From positions 62,001-126,000 of the forward strand of contig NZ_NETK01000002.1 of the NCBI RefSeq assembly GCF_002343915.1: 64,000 nt of DNA, in the 5' to 3' direction. Source of the stretch: Nannocystis exedens (GTDB lineage Bacteria > Myxococcota_A > Polyangia > Nannocystales > Nannocystaceae). A program made the position numbers and the translations under genes. How positions within the stretch are numbered: position 1 is the stretch's first letter; every line of letters begins with the position of its first letter. Of this stretch, positions 1 to 8,644 are shown piece by piece. Under the pieces are notes generated by a model that saw only the letters and a program-made list of their open reading frames with translations, ran no database searches and was not told the DNA's origin.

Positions 1-1
1 G

Positions 2-736
2 TCGGCCAAGGCGCTGCGCCTGGCGATGGAGATCGGCGGCGAGTTCGACGCTTACATCACGGCGCAGGAGCCGTGGAAGGTGGTCGCCAAGGACCCCGAG
101 CGGGCGCGGGCGGTCTGCACCGCGGGCATGTGGGCGAGCAAGGTGATCGCGGCGATCCTCAAGCCGGTGCTGCCGAAGTGGGCGGCGACGATCGAGGAGG
201 GCCTGCGCCTGCCGGCGCCGCTCGACTTCGTCAACGCGATCGAGCCGCTGCCGGAGGGCCAGACGATCGGGGCCTACGTGACGCTGGCCGAGCGCATCGA
301 CGCCAAGAAGCTCGAGGCGATCGTCGAGGCCAGCAAGGAGACGATCGGCGGCGCGGCGCCGGCCGCCCCGCCGACCCCGGCCTATGAGGTCGAGCCGCTG
401 GCCGCCGAGGCGACCATCGACGCGTTCGCGCCGGTCGACCTCCGGGTCGGCAAGGTGCTGGCGGCCGCGCGCGTGAAGGGCTCCGACAAGCTGCTGCAGC
501 TGACGATCGACCTCGGTCCGCTCGGCCAGCGCAACGTCTTCAGCGGGATCGCCCAGTCGTACGCGCCGGAGCAGATCACCGGCAAGCACGTGGTCGTGTT
601 CGCCAACCTCAAGCCGCGCAAGATGGGCAAGTTCGGCACGAGCGAGGGCATGGTTTTGGCGTCGGGCGCGAAGGAAGACGCGATCACCGTGCTCGAGCTC
701 GACCCGCGCAGCTTGCCGGGCGAGAAGATCAGCTGA
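2..736 (+). CDS. metG: Methionyl-tRNA synthetase, C-terminal part (truncated by window edge)
   Basis: This is the 3' end of a methionine-tRNA ligase gene, a cytoplasmic enzyme that charges tRNA-Met. The frame is open from base 2, so the catalytic half lies outside the window. The first ~110 residues look like the helical anticodon-binding domain (PWKVVAKDP, ICTAGM-like region). After an Ala/Pro linker, the last ~100 residues form an EMAPII/Trbp111-type OB fold that binds tRNA (VDLRVGKVL, NVFSGI, MGKFGTSEGM). The OB fold is the usual C-terminal appendix of long bacterial MetRS. The call rests on these motifs; the truncated N-terminus cannot be checked here. Confidence 0.93.
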   Translation, partial: SAKALRLAMEIGGEFDAYITAQEPWKVVAKDPERARAVCTAGMWASKVIAAILKPVLPKWAATIEEGLRLPAPLDFVNAIEPLPEGQTIGAYVTLAERIDAKKLEAIVEASKETIGGAAPAAPPTPAYEVEPLAAEATIDAFAPVDLRVGKVLAAARVKGSDKLLQLTIDLGPLGQRNVFSGIAQSYAPEQITGKHVVVFANLKPRKMGKFGTSEGMVLASGAKEDAITVLELDPRSLPGEKIS

Positions 737-1057
737 GCGCGGTCGCGGCCGCGCGCGGCAGCGGCCCGCCTGGGTCGCTGCCGGTCGCGGCGGCCCGCTG
801 ACGACGTCGTCGGCGAGCGGGCTGGTCCGAAAAACATGTCCTCAGGAGCAGACCGGTCGGCCAGCTCTGCGCGAGCGCCTGCTCGAAGAGGTGACGGCGA
901 ATCCGCACCGCAAGCAGCGCGAGCTGGGCCGAGGGAACCTGCCCTTCACGAGCGATTCGACCAGCTCGGCGCGATCTGTCCAACAGGTCCGAGGGGCAGC
1001 GTGTAAACCGTCACGCCGCCCCCCGCGGGCAGGGGAGCCGCCGTCTCGACCGAGCAA

Positions 1058-1075
1058 CATGTCCTTGCGGACATG
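1058..1075. repeat. Perfect CATGTCC/GGACATG hairpin, member of a dispersed intergenic family
   Basis: A 7-bp perfect stem with a 4-base loop (CATGTCC-TTGC-GGACATG) in the gap downstream of metG. Related TGTCC/GGACA hairpins recur in most chromosomal gaps of this window. It may act as a terminator-like or REP-like element; there is no T-run. Confidence 0.6.
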
Positions 1076-1088
1076 CGGTGAGGCCGCG

Positions 1089-1178
1089 CACGAACGGGCG
1101 CCCGGACCCGAAGGTCAGGTCGACAGGCTCAAGCACGAGCGGGCGCCCGGACCCGAAGGTCAGGTCGACAGGCTCAAG
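1089..1178. repeat. Two-copy tandem 45-bp repeat
   Basis: Bases 1089-1133 and 1134-1178 are near-identical (one difference in the first bases). The unit runs from CACGARC through GGTCAGGTCGACAGGCTC. It fills part of the otherwise gene-free stretch 737-1199, in which I see only this repeat and the hairpin at 1058. The function is unknown. Confidence 0.8.
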
Positions 1179-1199
1179 CGGGGGCGCGAGCGAGGCGGC

Positions 1200-1589
1200 T
1201 CACGAGTAGCCGCCCCAGCAGAAATCGAGCACGCGGCCGAGGCCGTTGGCCTCGCAGAAGTTGTGAGCGGCGGGGTCGCACTCCTGGTCGGCGAGCTGAC
1301 CGAGGTCCCAGCGGCGCACGCCGGAGCTGCTGCACTGGACCAGGCAGACGTCGTCGGGGGCGCTGCGGGCACAGGTGCTGTCGCCGCAGGCGTGACACTG
1401 CGGGGCAGGGAGCAGGGCGGCGTCGCCGAGGGCGGCGAGCTGGCGCGCCGGCAGCTGCGCGGTCGGCTTCGGTTCGGGGGTGCGGATGATCGGTCCGTCC
1501 GGATCGGTGGGCCCGGGGCCCGGGGTACAGCCGCCGATCCACGAGACCGCCACGATCCAGAAGATGAGGCGCGGAGGCGGGATTCGCAT
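1200..1589 (-). CDS. Small Cys-rich lipoprotein, unknown function
   Basis: A 129-residue protein starting MRIPPPRLIFWIVAVSWIGG, then Cys-Thr-Pro. This is a signal peptide with a lipobox-like GGC site, so it is probably an envelope lipoprotein. A Pro-rich stretch follows, and the C-terminal half carries about seven cysteines (CHACGDSTC, CLVQC, CDPAAHNFC, FCWGG) that could form disulfides. The pattern is common in myxobacterial surface lipoproteins. No enzymatic motif is seen. It sits alone between the metG tail and the HTH gene, both separated from it by hairpins. Confidence 0.75.
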   Translation of the reverse strand: MRIPPPRLIFWIVAVSWIGGCTPGPGPTDPDGPIIRTPEPKPTAQLPARQLAALGDAALLPAPQCHACGDSTCARSAPDDVCLVQCSSSGVRRWDLGQLADQECDPAAHNFCEANGLGRVLDFCWGGYS

Positions 1590-1690
1590 GACAGTTCCTC
1601 CGCCGGAGTTCTGATCCGGGTCGAGCGGACGAACAAGTCAAAAGGTCGTATCGCGCGCGCGCCGCCCGCGCTGCCGGGTCTTCTCAACAT

Positions 1691-1730
1691 GCGCGATCGG
1701 ACATGTCTTCGGGGACCTGCCCGATCGCGC
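1691..1730. terminator. Nested hairpin with 10-bp perfect outer stem
   Basis: GCGCGATCGG (1691-1700) pairs exactly with CCGATCGCGC (1721-1730). The interior carries a second, smaller ATGTC-TTCG-GGGAC stem. It lies just past the 3' end of the leftward HTH gene that stops at 1747, so a transcription-stop role is plausible. It lacks a clear T-run. Confidence 0.55.
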
Positions 1731-1746
1731 TCGCCTTGGACGACGT

Positions 1747-2550
1747 TCAGTTGACGGTGACGGGCGCGGAGGCGCCGAAGATGCGCTCCTCGAGGGCGGC
1801 CAGGCGGGCGCCGACGCGGCCTTCGCCGGCGAGCCCGCGCAGGCGCGAGAACACGCGGGCGGCGGTCCGCTCGGCCAGGCCGCGCACGCGGTAGCGCCAG
1901 CTCGAGCGCTCGTCGGCGGTGCCGATCAGGAGCTGCAGCGAGCCCAGCAGCTCGTGCTCGATCCGGTCGACGAGCGGGGTCAGGTCGGGCTTGTCGTGGG
2001 TGACGTTGAAGTGGATGAGGTCGGTCAGGGCGGCACACACCTGGGTGCGGGCGGCCCGGAACCGCTCGGGCTGATCGCCGAGGTCGGCGTGGATCCCGTC
2101 GGCCAGCGCCTGGATGAAGCCGCGCAGGTTCTGCTCGGCGTCGCGGAGGTGGGCGGCGTCGCGGAGGTCGCGGCGGAGTTCGCCGAGCTCGGCCAGCAGG
2201 TCGGCCGCGATGTGGAAGCTGTCGAGGGCGCGCACCGAGGGGGTGCCCGGCGGCAGGGCGCGGTCGAACCGCAGCCGCGGGCGCTCGGCCGAGACCGACG
2301 CCTCCTCACCACCTTCGAAGTTGTCCTCCTGGACAGCGGTCGCCGGCGCCTCGGCCTCGGCCTCGGCGGTCTCGGCCGCGGCGTCGTCGCCGTCCTGGCC
2401 GCTGTACTTGCCCGACATGAGGTCGTCGCGGTCGATGAGCCAGCGCGAGCCGACGCGGCGGGCGGGCAGACGCCCGGTCTGGGCCATGTGCCGCACGGTG
2501 CGCTCGCTCTTGCCGAGCAAATCGGCGGCGTCCTTGATCGAGATCTCCAT
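1747..2550 (-). CDS. Excisionase/MerR-type HTH DNA-binding protein
   Basis: A 267-residue protein. The ATG at 2550 is preceded by an AGGAGG-type ribosome site at good spacing, which sets the start. Residues 1-50 form a HTH_17/excisionase-family domain (IKDAADLLGKSERTVRHMAQ, then RRVGSRWLIDRDDL). An acidic Ala/Glu-rich linker follows at about 55-80, then a long helical region to the C-terminus. The family binds DNA, so it is probably a local regulator. The helical C-terminal half may mediate oligomerisation. It is divergent from the BtuF-like gene, with about 75 bp between the starts. Confidence 0.75.
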   Translation of the reverse strand: MEISIKDAADLLGKSERTVRHMAQTGRLPARRVGSRWLIDRDDLMSGKYSGQDGDDAAAETAEAEAEAPATAVQEDNFEGGEEASVSAERPRLRFDRALPPGTPSVRALDSFHIAADLLAELGELRRDLRDAAHLRDAEQNLRGFIQALADGIHADLGDQPERFRAARTQVCAALTDLIHFNVTHDKPDLTPLVDRIEHELLGSLQLLIGTADERSSWRYRVRGLAERTAARVFSRLRGLAGEGRVGARLAALEERIFGASAPVTVN

Positions 2551-2624
2551 AGAGGTCCTCCTGTGTGCCGGCACTCTAACCGAAGTCGGATCGGGCGCCG
2601 CAAAATCGGCAGAAACTTTGCCGG

Positions 2625-3773
2625 TTGCGGCAGGACCTCTTGCCGTTTCTGGATCCAGCAGCCAGTCTCCCGACCGTGCGAAAGCCGGAGCATCAGTGGG
2701 AGACCCGCCGTTTCGTGGCCGTTCGCTCGCCCTCGGTGCCTCCGCCACACGCGGCCGAGGAGGCGGTGCAGGTGTTCGAGCTCCGGCCGCGCGGCGGAGG
2801 TCCCGCACCCGTCGCGGTGTTCTCGCTCGGCAGGCAGGTGCTGCCCCGGACCGCGGTCGAAGAGGACCCCGACCTGCTCCATGCGGCCCGCGCCTGGCTC
2901 GCCGCGAGGGGCTCCCGCGAGCTTCGTGCGGTCGATGAGACGGGATCATCGATCTGCGCGGAACGATTCACGTTGTCCGACCTCGGTTCGAGCGCGACAC
3001 AGGCTGTCCGAAAGGTCATCACGCTGGCGCCCTCGAACGCCGAGCTGGTGGCCAGCCTCGGCTGCTTCGAGCGCGTGATCGCGTGCGAGGACTCGTCGGA
3101 CTCGCCGCCCGAGACGGCGAAGTGCGAGCGCCTCGGACCGGACCTCGGGCCGGATCTCGATCGCGTGGCGGAGCTTCGACCTGACCTCGTGTTCAGCTCG
3201 CTCTCGGTGCCGGGGATGGAGCGGATCGTCACCGGCCTGCGCGCGCGGGGGGTGCCGCAGCGCGTGCTGGCGCCGCGATCGATCACCGACGTGATCGCGG
3301 AGGTGCGGCTGGCCGGGGCAGACCTCGGGGTGCCGGACCGCGCAGAAGAAGTGGTGGCGGCGATGGAGGCGGAGGCGGCGGCGCTGCGACAGGCCCGGCC
3401 GCCGCGCGCGGCGAAGGTCTACCTCGAGTGGTGGCCGCGGCCGATGTTCACGCCCGGGGCGGCGTGCTTCACCAACAACCTCATCGAGCTGGCCGGCGGG
3501 ATCAACGTGTTCGCCGACAGGCCCGGGGCGAGCGTGGAGATCACGCCGGCCGAGCTGGTGGCGGCCGACCCGGACATCTGCTTCGTGTCGTGGTGCGGCG
3601 TGGCGCTCGAGAAGCTCGACCCGGACAACCTGATCCGCAGACCCGGTCTCGAGGCGCTGCGAGCGGCCCGCGCCGGCCGCGTGATCAGGCTCGACGAGCG
3701 CTACTCGGGCCGCCCGGGACCGCACATGCTCGAGGCAGCGAGGATCATGGCGCGCGCGATCGCGAGTCTGTGA
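2625..3773 (+). CDS. BtuF-like cobalamin/iron-complex substrate-binding protein with extra N-terminal region
   Basis: The last ~255 residues match the periplasmic-binding type III fold used by vitamin B12 and siderophore binders: VITLAPSNAELVASLG, DLDRVAELRPDLVFSS, GACFTNNLIELAGG and AADPDIC motifs in order. That family normally starts near residue 128 here. The upstream ~127 residues are an unexplained extension without an obvious signal peptide, and the TTG at 2625 is only the first possible start; GTG codons further in (for example 2679 or ~3007) are alternatives. No permease or ATPase of an uptake system is adjacent, so the ligand and even secretion are uncertain. Confidence 0.7.
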   Translation: MRQDLLPFLDPAASLPTVRKPEHQWETRRFVAVRSPSVPPPHAAEEAVQVFELRPRGGGPAPVAVFSLGRQVLPRTAVEEDPDLLHAARAWLAARGSRELRAVDETGSSICAERFTLSDLGSSATQAVRKVITLAPSNAELVASLGCFERVIACEDSSDSPPETAKCERLGPDLGPDLDRVAELRPDLVFSSLSVPGMERIVTGLRARGVPQRVLAPRSITDVIAEVRLAGADLGVPDRAEEVVAAMEAEAAALRQARPPRAAKVYLEWWPRPMFTPGAACFTNNLIELAGGINVFADRPGASVEITPAELVAADPDICFVSWCGVALEKLDPDNLIRRPGLEALRAARAGRVIRLDERYSGRPGPHMLEAARIMARAIASL

Positions 3774-3827
3774 TCGCGGCGCGCCGATTTTTTGCGACGG
3801 CGATCGAGGTGTGACAAGGCTGCACTC

Positions 3828-4115
3828 ATGGTGTCGCTCGAACCGCAGGTCGCCCGTCTCGTCGATGAACTCGCGCAGTACCACGGCCATCGCACGCTCT
3901 GGCTCGATCGCCGCGGCTATCTGTGCCACGCAGAGCCGGAGGACGACTTCGAGGATATCGGCTACCAGTACGTGGCGACGCTGTTCAAGCCGACCGGCGA
4001 CGAACTCCGCGCCACGATCACGCACTTCACGGCCCGCCGCGCGGCGCGGCTCGGAGCGTGCCCGGTGCCGGGGGCGTTCCACATGCACCCGGTGCCGGTG
4101 CTGATGGCGATCTGA
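3828..4115 (+). CDS. Small hypothetical protein
   Basis: A 95-residue ORF, ATG 3828 to TGA 4115, starting MVSLEPQVARLVDEL. It mixes helices with a Tyr/Phe-rich middle (LWLDRRGYLCHAEPEDDFED, GYQYVATLFKPTGDELR) and ends in a short hydrophobic segment. It has no signal peptide and no motif I recognise. The amino-acid mix looks like real soluble protein rather than a shadow frame. It follows the BtuF-like gene by about 55 bp and could be cotranscribed with it. Confidence 0.55.
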   Translation: MVSLEPQVARLVDELAQYHGHRTLWLDRRGYLCHAEPEDDFEDIGYQYVATLFKPTGDELRATITHFTARRAARLGACPVPGAFHMHPVPVLMAI

Positions 4116-4846
4116 CCTTCGAGTCAGGTGAGCGCCCTGGCGGCGCTTCGGTGGATAGAGTTGCTTGGGACATGGCCTTCGGGGCATGTGCTTCTTCGGC
4201 ACTCGCGGGGCCAGCGCGAAGATCGGCGCGCTGGCTCCGCGAGGGCTGGCGGTCGTCGGAGGCTCGAGGTTCAACGCGAAGAACGGCCTGGCGGGCGTCG
4301 GTGGTCGCGAGGGCCCACGCGAAGATCGGCGGGCTGAGCTTCGCGAATTGCCGACGGCGCCTCGCGGCGGGGTCCGGGGAAGGGCTGCAGCCGTGAGAGG
4401 CCGACACGGCGCCCGGGCTTCGATGGCGGGTGTTCTTCAAGACAGGTCTGTCGGCGCCTGTTCGACGGCCAGGGCTGGCCGCCGAAAAGACGCTTTCTCG
4501 CGTCATCGACGCCGTGTCTCTCGGCGCGGAGAACTCTTGGGCGTCGGCGTGAGGAGGGCGTCAAGGCGAGGGGGGTGAACCTCGTGCTGCGCTCGTCAGG
4601 GGCGGAGCGCATGCCGGCAGGGCGTGGTGAGGTCTCTGGCCGGGAACCGCGTCGTGCTGGGGTTCGAGCGACGGACGGGTTTTCGCGCAGGCGTGACGGC
4701 GCCGGTGTCGCTGCGGGGAGGTCCGCAACGGCGCCAGCTCGCAGTCGAGTCGCGGCACGGCCTGTGGGGCTGGCCGTCGGGACAGGTGCGACGACGGCCC
4801 GGCCTCGTGAGTCGAGCCGCGGCTCTCTCGCGGCCTGGCCTTCGGG
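4116..4846. other. 731-bp stretch without a convincing gene
   Basis: No ORF here has a believable protein composition. The stretch contains an imperfect ACATG..CC-TTCG-GG..CATGT hairpin (about 4170-4190), two CTGGCC/GGACAG-type hairpins near 4766 and 4838, and two copies of GCGAAGATCGGCG (about 4208 and 4318). The base runs suggest structured RNA or repeat debris, but I can assign no RNA family. Confidence 0.5.
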
Positions 4847-6214
4847 TCAGGTGCGCGGGCGGCGGCGTCGCAGGGTGAGGGCGAGCAGGAGCGCGAGGGC
4901 CGGGGTGGCGCGAGCGTCACCGGAGCGGCAGCCGCAGCCGCTTTCGGTGTTGGTGCCGCCGGTGCCGGTGTCGCTGTCGCTGCTCTCGTCGCCGGCGCCG
5001 CTGCTGTTGCCGTCGGAGGTGGTGGCGGGGCCGGCGGTGGTCGGCTCGGTGGGGCCGGTGTCGTCGCTGCCGGTCGGGTCGCTGCCGGTGTCGTCGCTGC
5101 CGGTGCTGGTGCCGGCCTCGCAGAAGACGCCGGGGGTGATCGGGTCGGCGCTGAAGGTGCGGTTGATGATGTGGGCGCGGCCGCGGGTCTGGCCGACCCA
5201 CATGTTGATCGAGCGGTCGATGATCTCGTCGATGAGGGCGTATTCCTCCTCGCACAGGACCTCGTCCGGGCGCTTGACGAGGAGGAAGGAGATGCCGAAC
5301 TCGTTGGGGGCGTCGGGGTAGGCGGGGACGCGCTCGCCCTCGGCCTGGATGACCTCTTCGATGGTGACGTCGCGGCGGGTGCCGCTGACGGTGAAGCTCT
5401 CGGCTTTAAAGAGGAAGGAGCTCGGCTCGGGACAGGCCTGGTTCGGCAGGACAGAGTCGATGCAGTCGTGCGGGTCTTCGATGATGAACCACGGCTTGAC
5501 CTCGGAGGGATCCATGAGGCCCATGAGGTAGAGGTCGAGGTCGCTGAACTCGAACTGGTCGAGCTTGGCGGCGGTGAAGGTGCCGTCGCCGTTGTCGGTC
5601 CAGCGGTGGCCCTCGACCGGCGAGCCGCCCGAGTGCATGTAGAAGCTCCAGTGGGCCTTCGAGCGGCCGAGCAGGAGCTGGGTGTCGTCGCCGCCGGCGA
5701 CGTGGGGGAAGGCCAGCCAGGCGTGGCCGAGCTCCTGGCCGAACACCAGCGAGATCCACCAGTCGTCGATGTCGCCGGTGCCGGTCTTGATGAACTTCCG
5801 CCAGTTGTTCATGTGCAGCATGCCGATGAACTGGCTGTTCGGGGTGTCGTCGAAGAACTCGGCGGGGATCACGGGGTCGAAGTCGGCGGCGTGCGCGTAA
5901 CCGATGCCGGCGACGTCGTTGGCGAGCGACTGATAAAAGGCGCCGACGCCGTCGACCAGGTCGAAGGTCGAGTAGACGACGATGAACTGGGCGTCGTCGG
6001 GGTGCGCGGCGAGGAAGCCCTCCTCGAGCGGGTAGTAGCCGTCGTAGAAGCCGGCGCGCGAGAACCAGTTGGCGTGTTCGACGGTGCCGTCGTCGTCGAA
6101 CACCATGAAGTTCTTGCGCTGCTCGACGAACTGGACCGGGCCGGCGTGCGCGGTCTCCACGAGGATGGGAGCGAGGACGAGGGCGAGCGGCGCGACCAGA
6201 GCGATGCGGGGCAC
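4847..6214 (-). CDS. Secreted MYXO-CTERM protein, possible metallopeptidase-like
   Basis: A 455-residue exported protein. It begins with a signal peptide (MPRIALVAPLALVLAPILVE, cleavage near AHA-G). The ~330-residue globular part is rich in Asp, Phe and Trp and contains QELGH in a setting like metallopeptidase HExxH, but the first His of HExxH is Gln. A Ser/Thr/Asp/Gly linker (DDTGSDPTGSDD) follows, and the end is Cys-Gly-Cys, a hydrophobic run and RRRRPR. This is the MYXO-CTERM sorting signal that myxobacteria use for surface attachment. Whether it is an active enzyme is doubtful. Confidence 0.8.
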   Translation of the reverse strand: MPRIALVAPLALVLAPILVETAHAGPVQFVEQRKNFMVFDDDGTVEHANWFSRAGFYDGYYPLEEGFLAAHPDDAQFIVVYSTFDLVDGVGAFYQSLANDVAGIGYAHAADFDPVIPAEFFDDTPNSQFIGMLHMNNWRKFIKTGTGDIDDWWISLVFGQELGHAWLAFPHVAGGDDTQLLLGRSKAHWSFYMHSGGSPVEGHRWTDNGDGTFTAAKLDQFEFSDLDLYLMGLMDPSEVKPWFIIEDPHDCIDSVLPNQACPEPSSFLFKAESFTVSGTRRDVTIEEVIQAEGERVPAYPDAPNEFGISFLLVKRPDEVLCEEEYALIDEIIDRSINMWVGQTRGRAHIINRTFSADPITPGVFCEAGTSTGSDDTGSDPTGSDDTGPTEPTTAGPATTSDGNSSGAGDESSDSDTGTGGTNTESGCGCRSGDARATPALALLLALTLRRRRPRT

Positions 6215-6295
6215 GAGGGCAGGATAGAAGCAGTTGCGCGGACCCCCAAGCGGATAAAGTCCGCGATCGCGCGGGACGCCGGCCGCGCCGCGACG

Positions 6296-8212
6296 TCACG
6301 CCCCGGCGTCCGCGCTCCGCTGCTCGAGCTCCTCCCAGCGAGCGACGAGGGCGGCGGCGCGCTGACGGGCCGCGTCGAGCTTGCGCACCAGCTCGGCGAC
6401 CTGGTCGCCGCCGCCGCTGTACAAGGCCGGGTCGCCGAGCCTGGCCTCGAGCTCCTGGACCTCGCCCTCGGCAGCCTCGATCTTGCCGAGGAGCCCCTCG
6501 AGCTCGCGCTTCTCCGAGTAGTTGAGGCCCCGCCTGGCGACCGGCGCGCCGGCCTTGCCGGGCGCCGCGGCGGGACGTGCGGCGGGCTGTGGTTCGGCGG
6601 CCGCTTCGGTCTCGGCCAGGCGCTCGAGGTAGTCGCTGTAGTTGCCGTGGTGGCGCACGACCTTGCCGTCGCCCTCGAAGGCGAGGATCGAGGTGGCGAC
6701 GCGATCGAGGAACCAGCGATCGTGGGTGACGATGATCGCGGCGCCGGCGAAGTCGAGCAGCATCTCCTCGACGGCGCCGAGGGTGGCGACGTCGAGGTCG
6801 TTGGTCGGCTCGTCGAGGAGGACGAGGTTGGACGCGCCCGACAGGAGCACGGCGAGGGCGACGCGGGCCCGCTCGCCGCCCGACAGCGAGCCGACCTTCT
6901 GCGCGTAGGCGGTCGGGTCGAACAGGAAGCGCTCGAGGTAGCGGGCGATGTCGAGCGGGTGACCGCCGCCGAGCTCGAGGCCGCGGCGCCGCTCGGCGAT
7001 GTTGTCGTAGACGCTGCGGTCGTCGTCGAGGCCGGAGCGGTTCTGGTCGAGGTAGGCGATCGCGGTGTGCTTGCCGCGGACGACCTCGCCGGCGGTGGGG
7101 GGGAGCTCGCCGGCGATCGAGCGCAGCAGGGTGGTCTTGCCGCTGCCGTTGGGGCCGACGACGCCGATCCGCTCGCCTTGGTTGAGCGCGAGGGTGAAGT
7201 CGCGGACGAGGACGCGGCCGAGCTCGAGGGTCACGCCGCGCAGCTCGAGGATCGTCTTGCCGCTGCGAGCTGCCTCGAGGGACAGCTCGACCCGGCGCTC
7301 GCGCGGCGGGCCCGACTTGGCCAGCTCGGCCTCGGCCCGGTTGACCCGCGCGGTCTGCTTGGTGGTCCGCGCCTTGGGCTGGCGCCGCAACCACTCGAGC
7401 TCGCGGCGGAGGAAGTTCTGCCGGTTGGCCTCGGTGCGCTGGGCGTGAGCCATGCGCTCGGCCTTGGCCTCGAGGTAGGCGCCGAAGCCCCCGTCGTAGG
7501 CGTAGACGCTGCCGCGGTCGACCTCGAAGGTCCGCGTGCACACGCGGTCGAGGATGTAGCGGTCGTGGGTGATGAGGAGGACGGCGCCGCTGTAGTCCTC
7601 GGCGAGGTGGCGCTCGAGCCACTCGATCGCGGCGACGTCGAGATGGTTGGTCGGCTCGTCGAGCACCGCGAGGTCGGGCCGGCGCGCCAGCAGGGCCGCG
7701 AGGGCGACGCGGCGCCGCTCGCCGCCGCTGAGGCGCTCGGTCGGGGCGGCGGGATCGCGGACGCCGAGCCGCGCGAGGTACGACTCGGCCTCCGCGGCCC
7801 GCGACCAACCTCCGCAGCGCTCGATCTCCGCCGCGGCGGCCGCCTGCTCGGCCACCAGAGCGTCGACCGCCGCGCCGGCGGCCCGCTCCAGGCCCGCGGT
7901 GGCGGCGTCGTAGCGGGCGCGGGCGGCAGACCACTGGCCGAGACCGCTGAGGACGGCTTCGAGGGCGGTGAGGCCGGGTGGGAGGTGCGGCTCCTGCTCG
8001 AGGTACGCGATCGCGGCGTCGCGGCGGAGAACCACTTCACCGGCGTCGGGGGTGTCCAGTCCGGCGAGGATCCGGGCCAGCGTGGTCTTGCCCGATCCGT
8101 TGTTGCCGACCAGCCCGACGCGCTCGCCGGTCATCAGCGTGAGGTTGACGCCGGCGAGGACGCGGCGCACGCCGTAGCTCTTTTCGACCTGGCGCAGGCT
8201 TGCGATCGGCAC
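6296..8212 (-). CDS. ABC-F family ATPase (Uup-like)
   Basis: A soluble protein with two ABC ATPase domains and no membrane domain, as in ABC-F factors that act on ribosomes. Domain 1 has Walker A GNNGSGKTT, signature LSGGERRR and Walker B LAVLDEPTNHLD. Domain 2 has GPNGSGKTT, LSGGERAR and LVLLDEPTNDLD. The C-terminus (about the last 80 residues) is a coiled coil, as in Uup. I prefer GTG 8212 (PIASLRQVEKSYG) because family members begin there; the frame stays open to GTG 8275. A GGAGG lies 14 bp upstream. A second ABC-F gene lies at 15962. Confidence 0.9.
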   Translation of the reverse strand: MPIASLRQVEKSYGVRRVLAGVNLTLMTGERVGLVGNNGSGKTTLARILAGLDTPDAGEVVLRRDAAIAYLEQEPHLPPGLTALEAVLSGLGQWSAARARYDAATAGLERAAGAAVDALVAEQAAAAAEIERCGGWSRAAEAESYLARLGVRDPAAPTERLSGGERRRVALAALLARRPDLAVLDEPTNHLDVAAIEWLERHLAEDYSGAVLLITHDRYILDRVCTRTFEVDRGSVYAYDGGFGAYLEAKAERMAHAQRTEANRQNFLRRELEWLRRQPKARTTKQTARVNRAEAELAKSGPPRERRVELSLEAARSGKTILELRGVTLELGRVLVRDFTLALNQGERIGVVGPNGSGKTTLLRSIAGELPPTAGEVVRGKHTAIAYLDQNRSGLDDDRSVYDNIAERRRGLELGGGHPLDIARYLERFLFDPTAYAQKVGSLSGGERARVALAVLLSGASNLVLLDEPTNDLDVATLGAVEEMLLDFAGAAIIVTHDRWFLDRVATSILAFEGDGKVVRHHGNYSDYLERLAETEAAAEPQPAARPAAAPGKAGAPVARRGLNYSEKRELEGLLGKIEAAEGEVQELEARLGDPALYSGGGDQVAELVRKLDAARQRAAALVARWEELEQRSADAGA

Positions 8213-8644
8213 GGGGCGGGACTTTACCTCCGCCCGGGCCGCCGGCGCGGCAATTGTGGGGGAGGACACGCCCACCTCGGCGTGCGCCGGCCTGCGAGGC
8301 GATCCGAGGCTCGTGAAGGCCCGCGCGGCATGGCCGCCCGGGCGGCGAATTCCAGGGAGTGAGGGGATTCCGGGGTCCGGCCCGCGTGAGGTGAAATCGC
8401 CGCCGGAGGGGCTCGCGGAGGTTGACAGGGCCCGGGCGGAGGGCGGATCCTGCCCCTGGTCATGACCTCAATCGGCACTCACGGAGCCCGCCGGGTCGCA
8501 GCCGGCCTCGCTCCGGTCGCGTCGCGCGTGTGCGTCCGGCGTGTCGCTTGTGGAGTGTCGACGCAACGACGCGGTCCCGCTCAGGGCGCCGCGAGCCACG
8601 GCCGACGTGGCGTGCAGTGAAGAGAGAATAGGAGAGAGACAGAA
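8213..8644. other. Intergenic region before the RRM gene
   Basis: No gene is seen. The last ~80 bases before 8645 are a purine-rich leader (GAGAGAATAGGAGAGAGAC) holding the ribosome site of the RRM gene. The rest is GC-rich and without clear repeats. Long leaders are common for cold-inducible RRM genes, but I see no diagnostic element. Confidence 0.4.

Noticed and set aside
5171..8362. Very long rightward open frame (1063 codons) opposite the MYXO-CTERM and ABC-F genes
   Set aside because: Its translation is Val/Gly/Glu-rich low-complexity and mirrors the strongly patterned antisense genes; a typical shadow frame of high-GC coding DNA.
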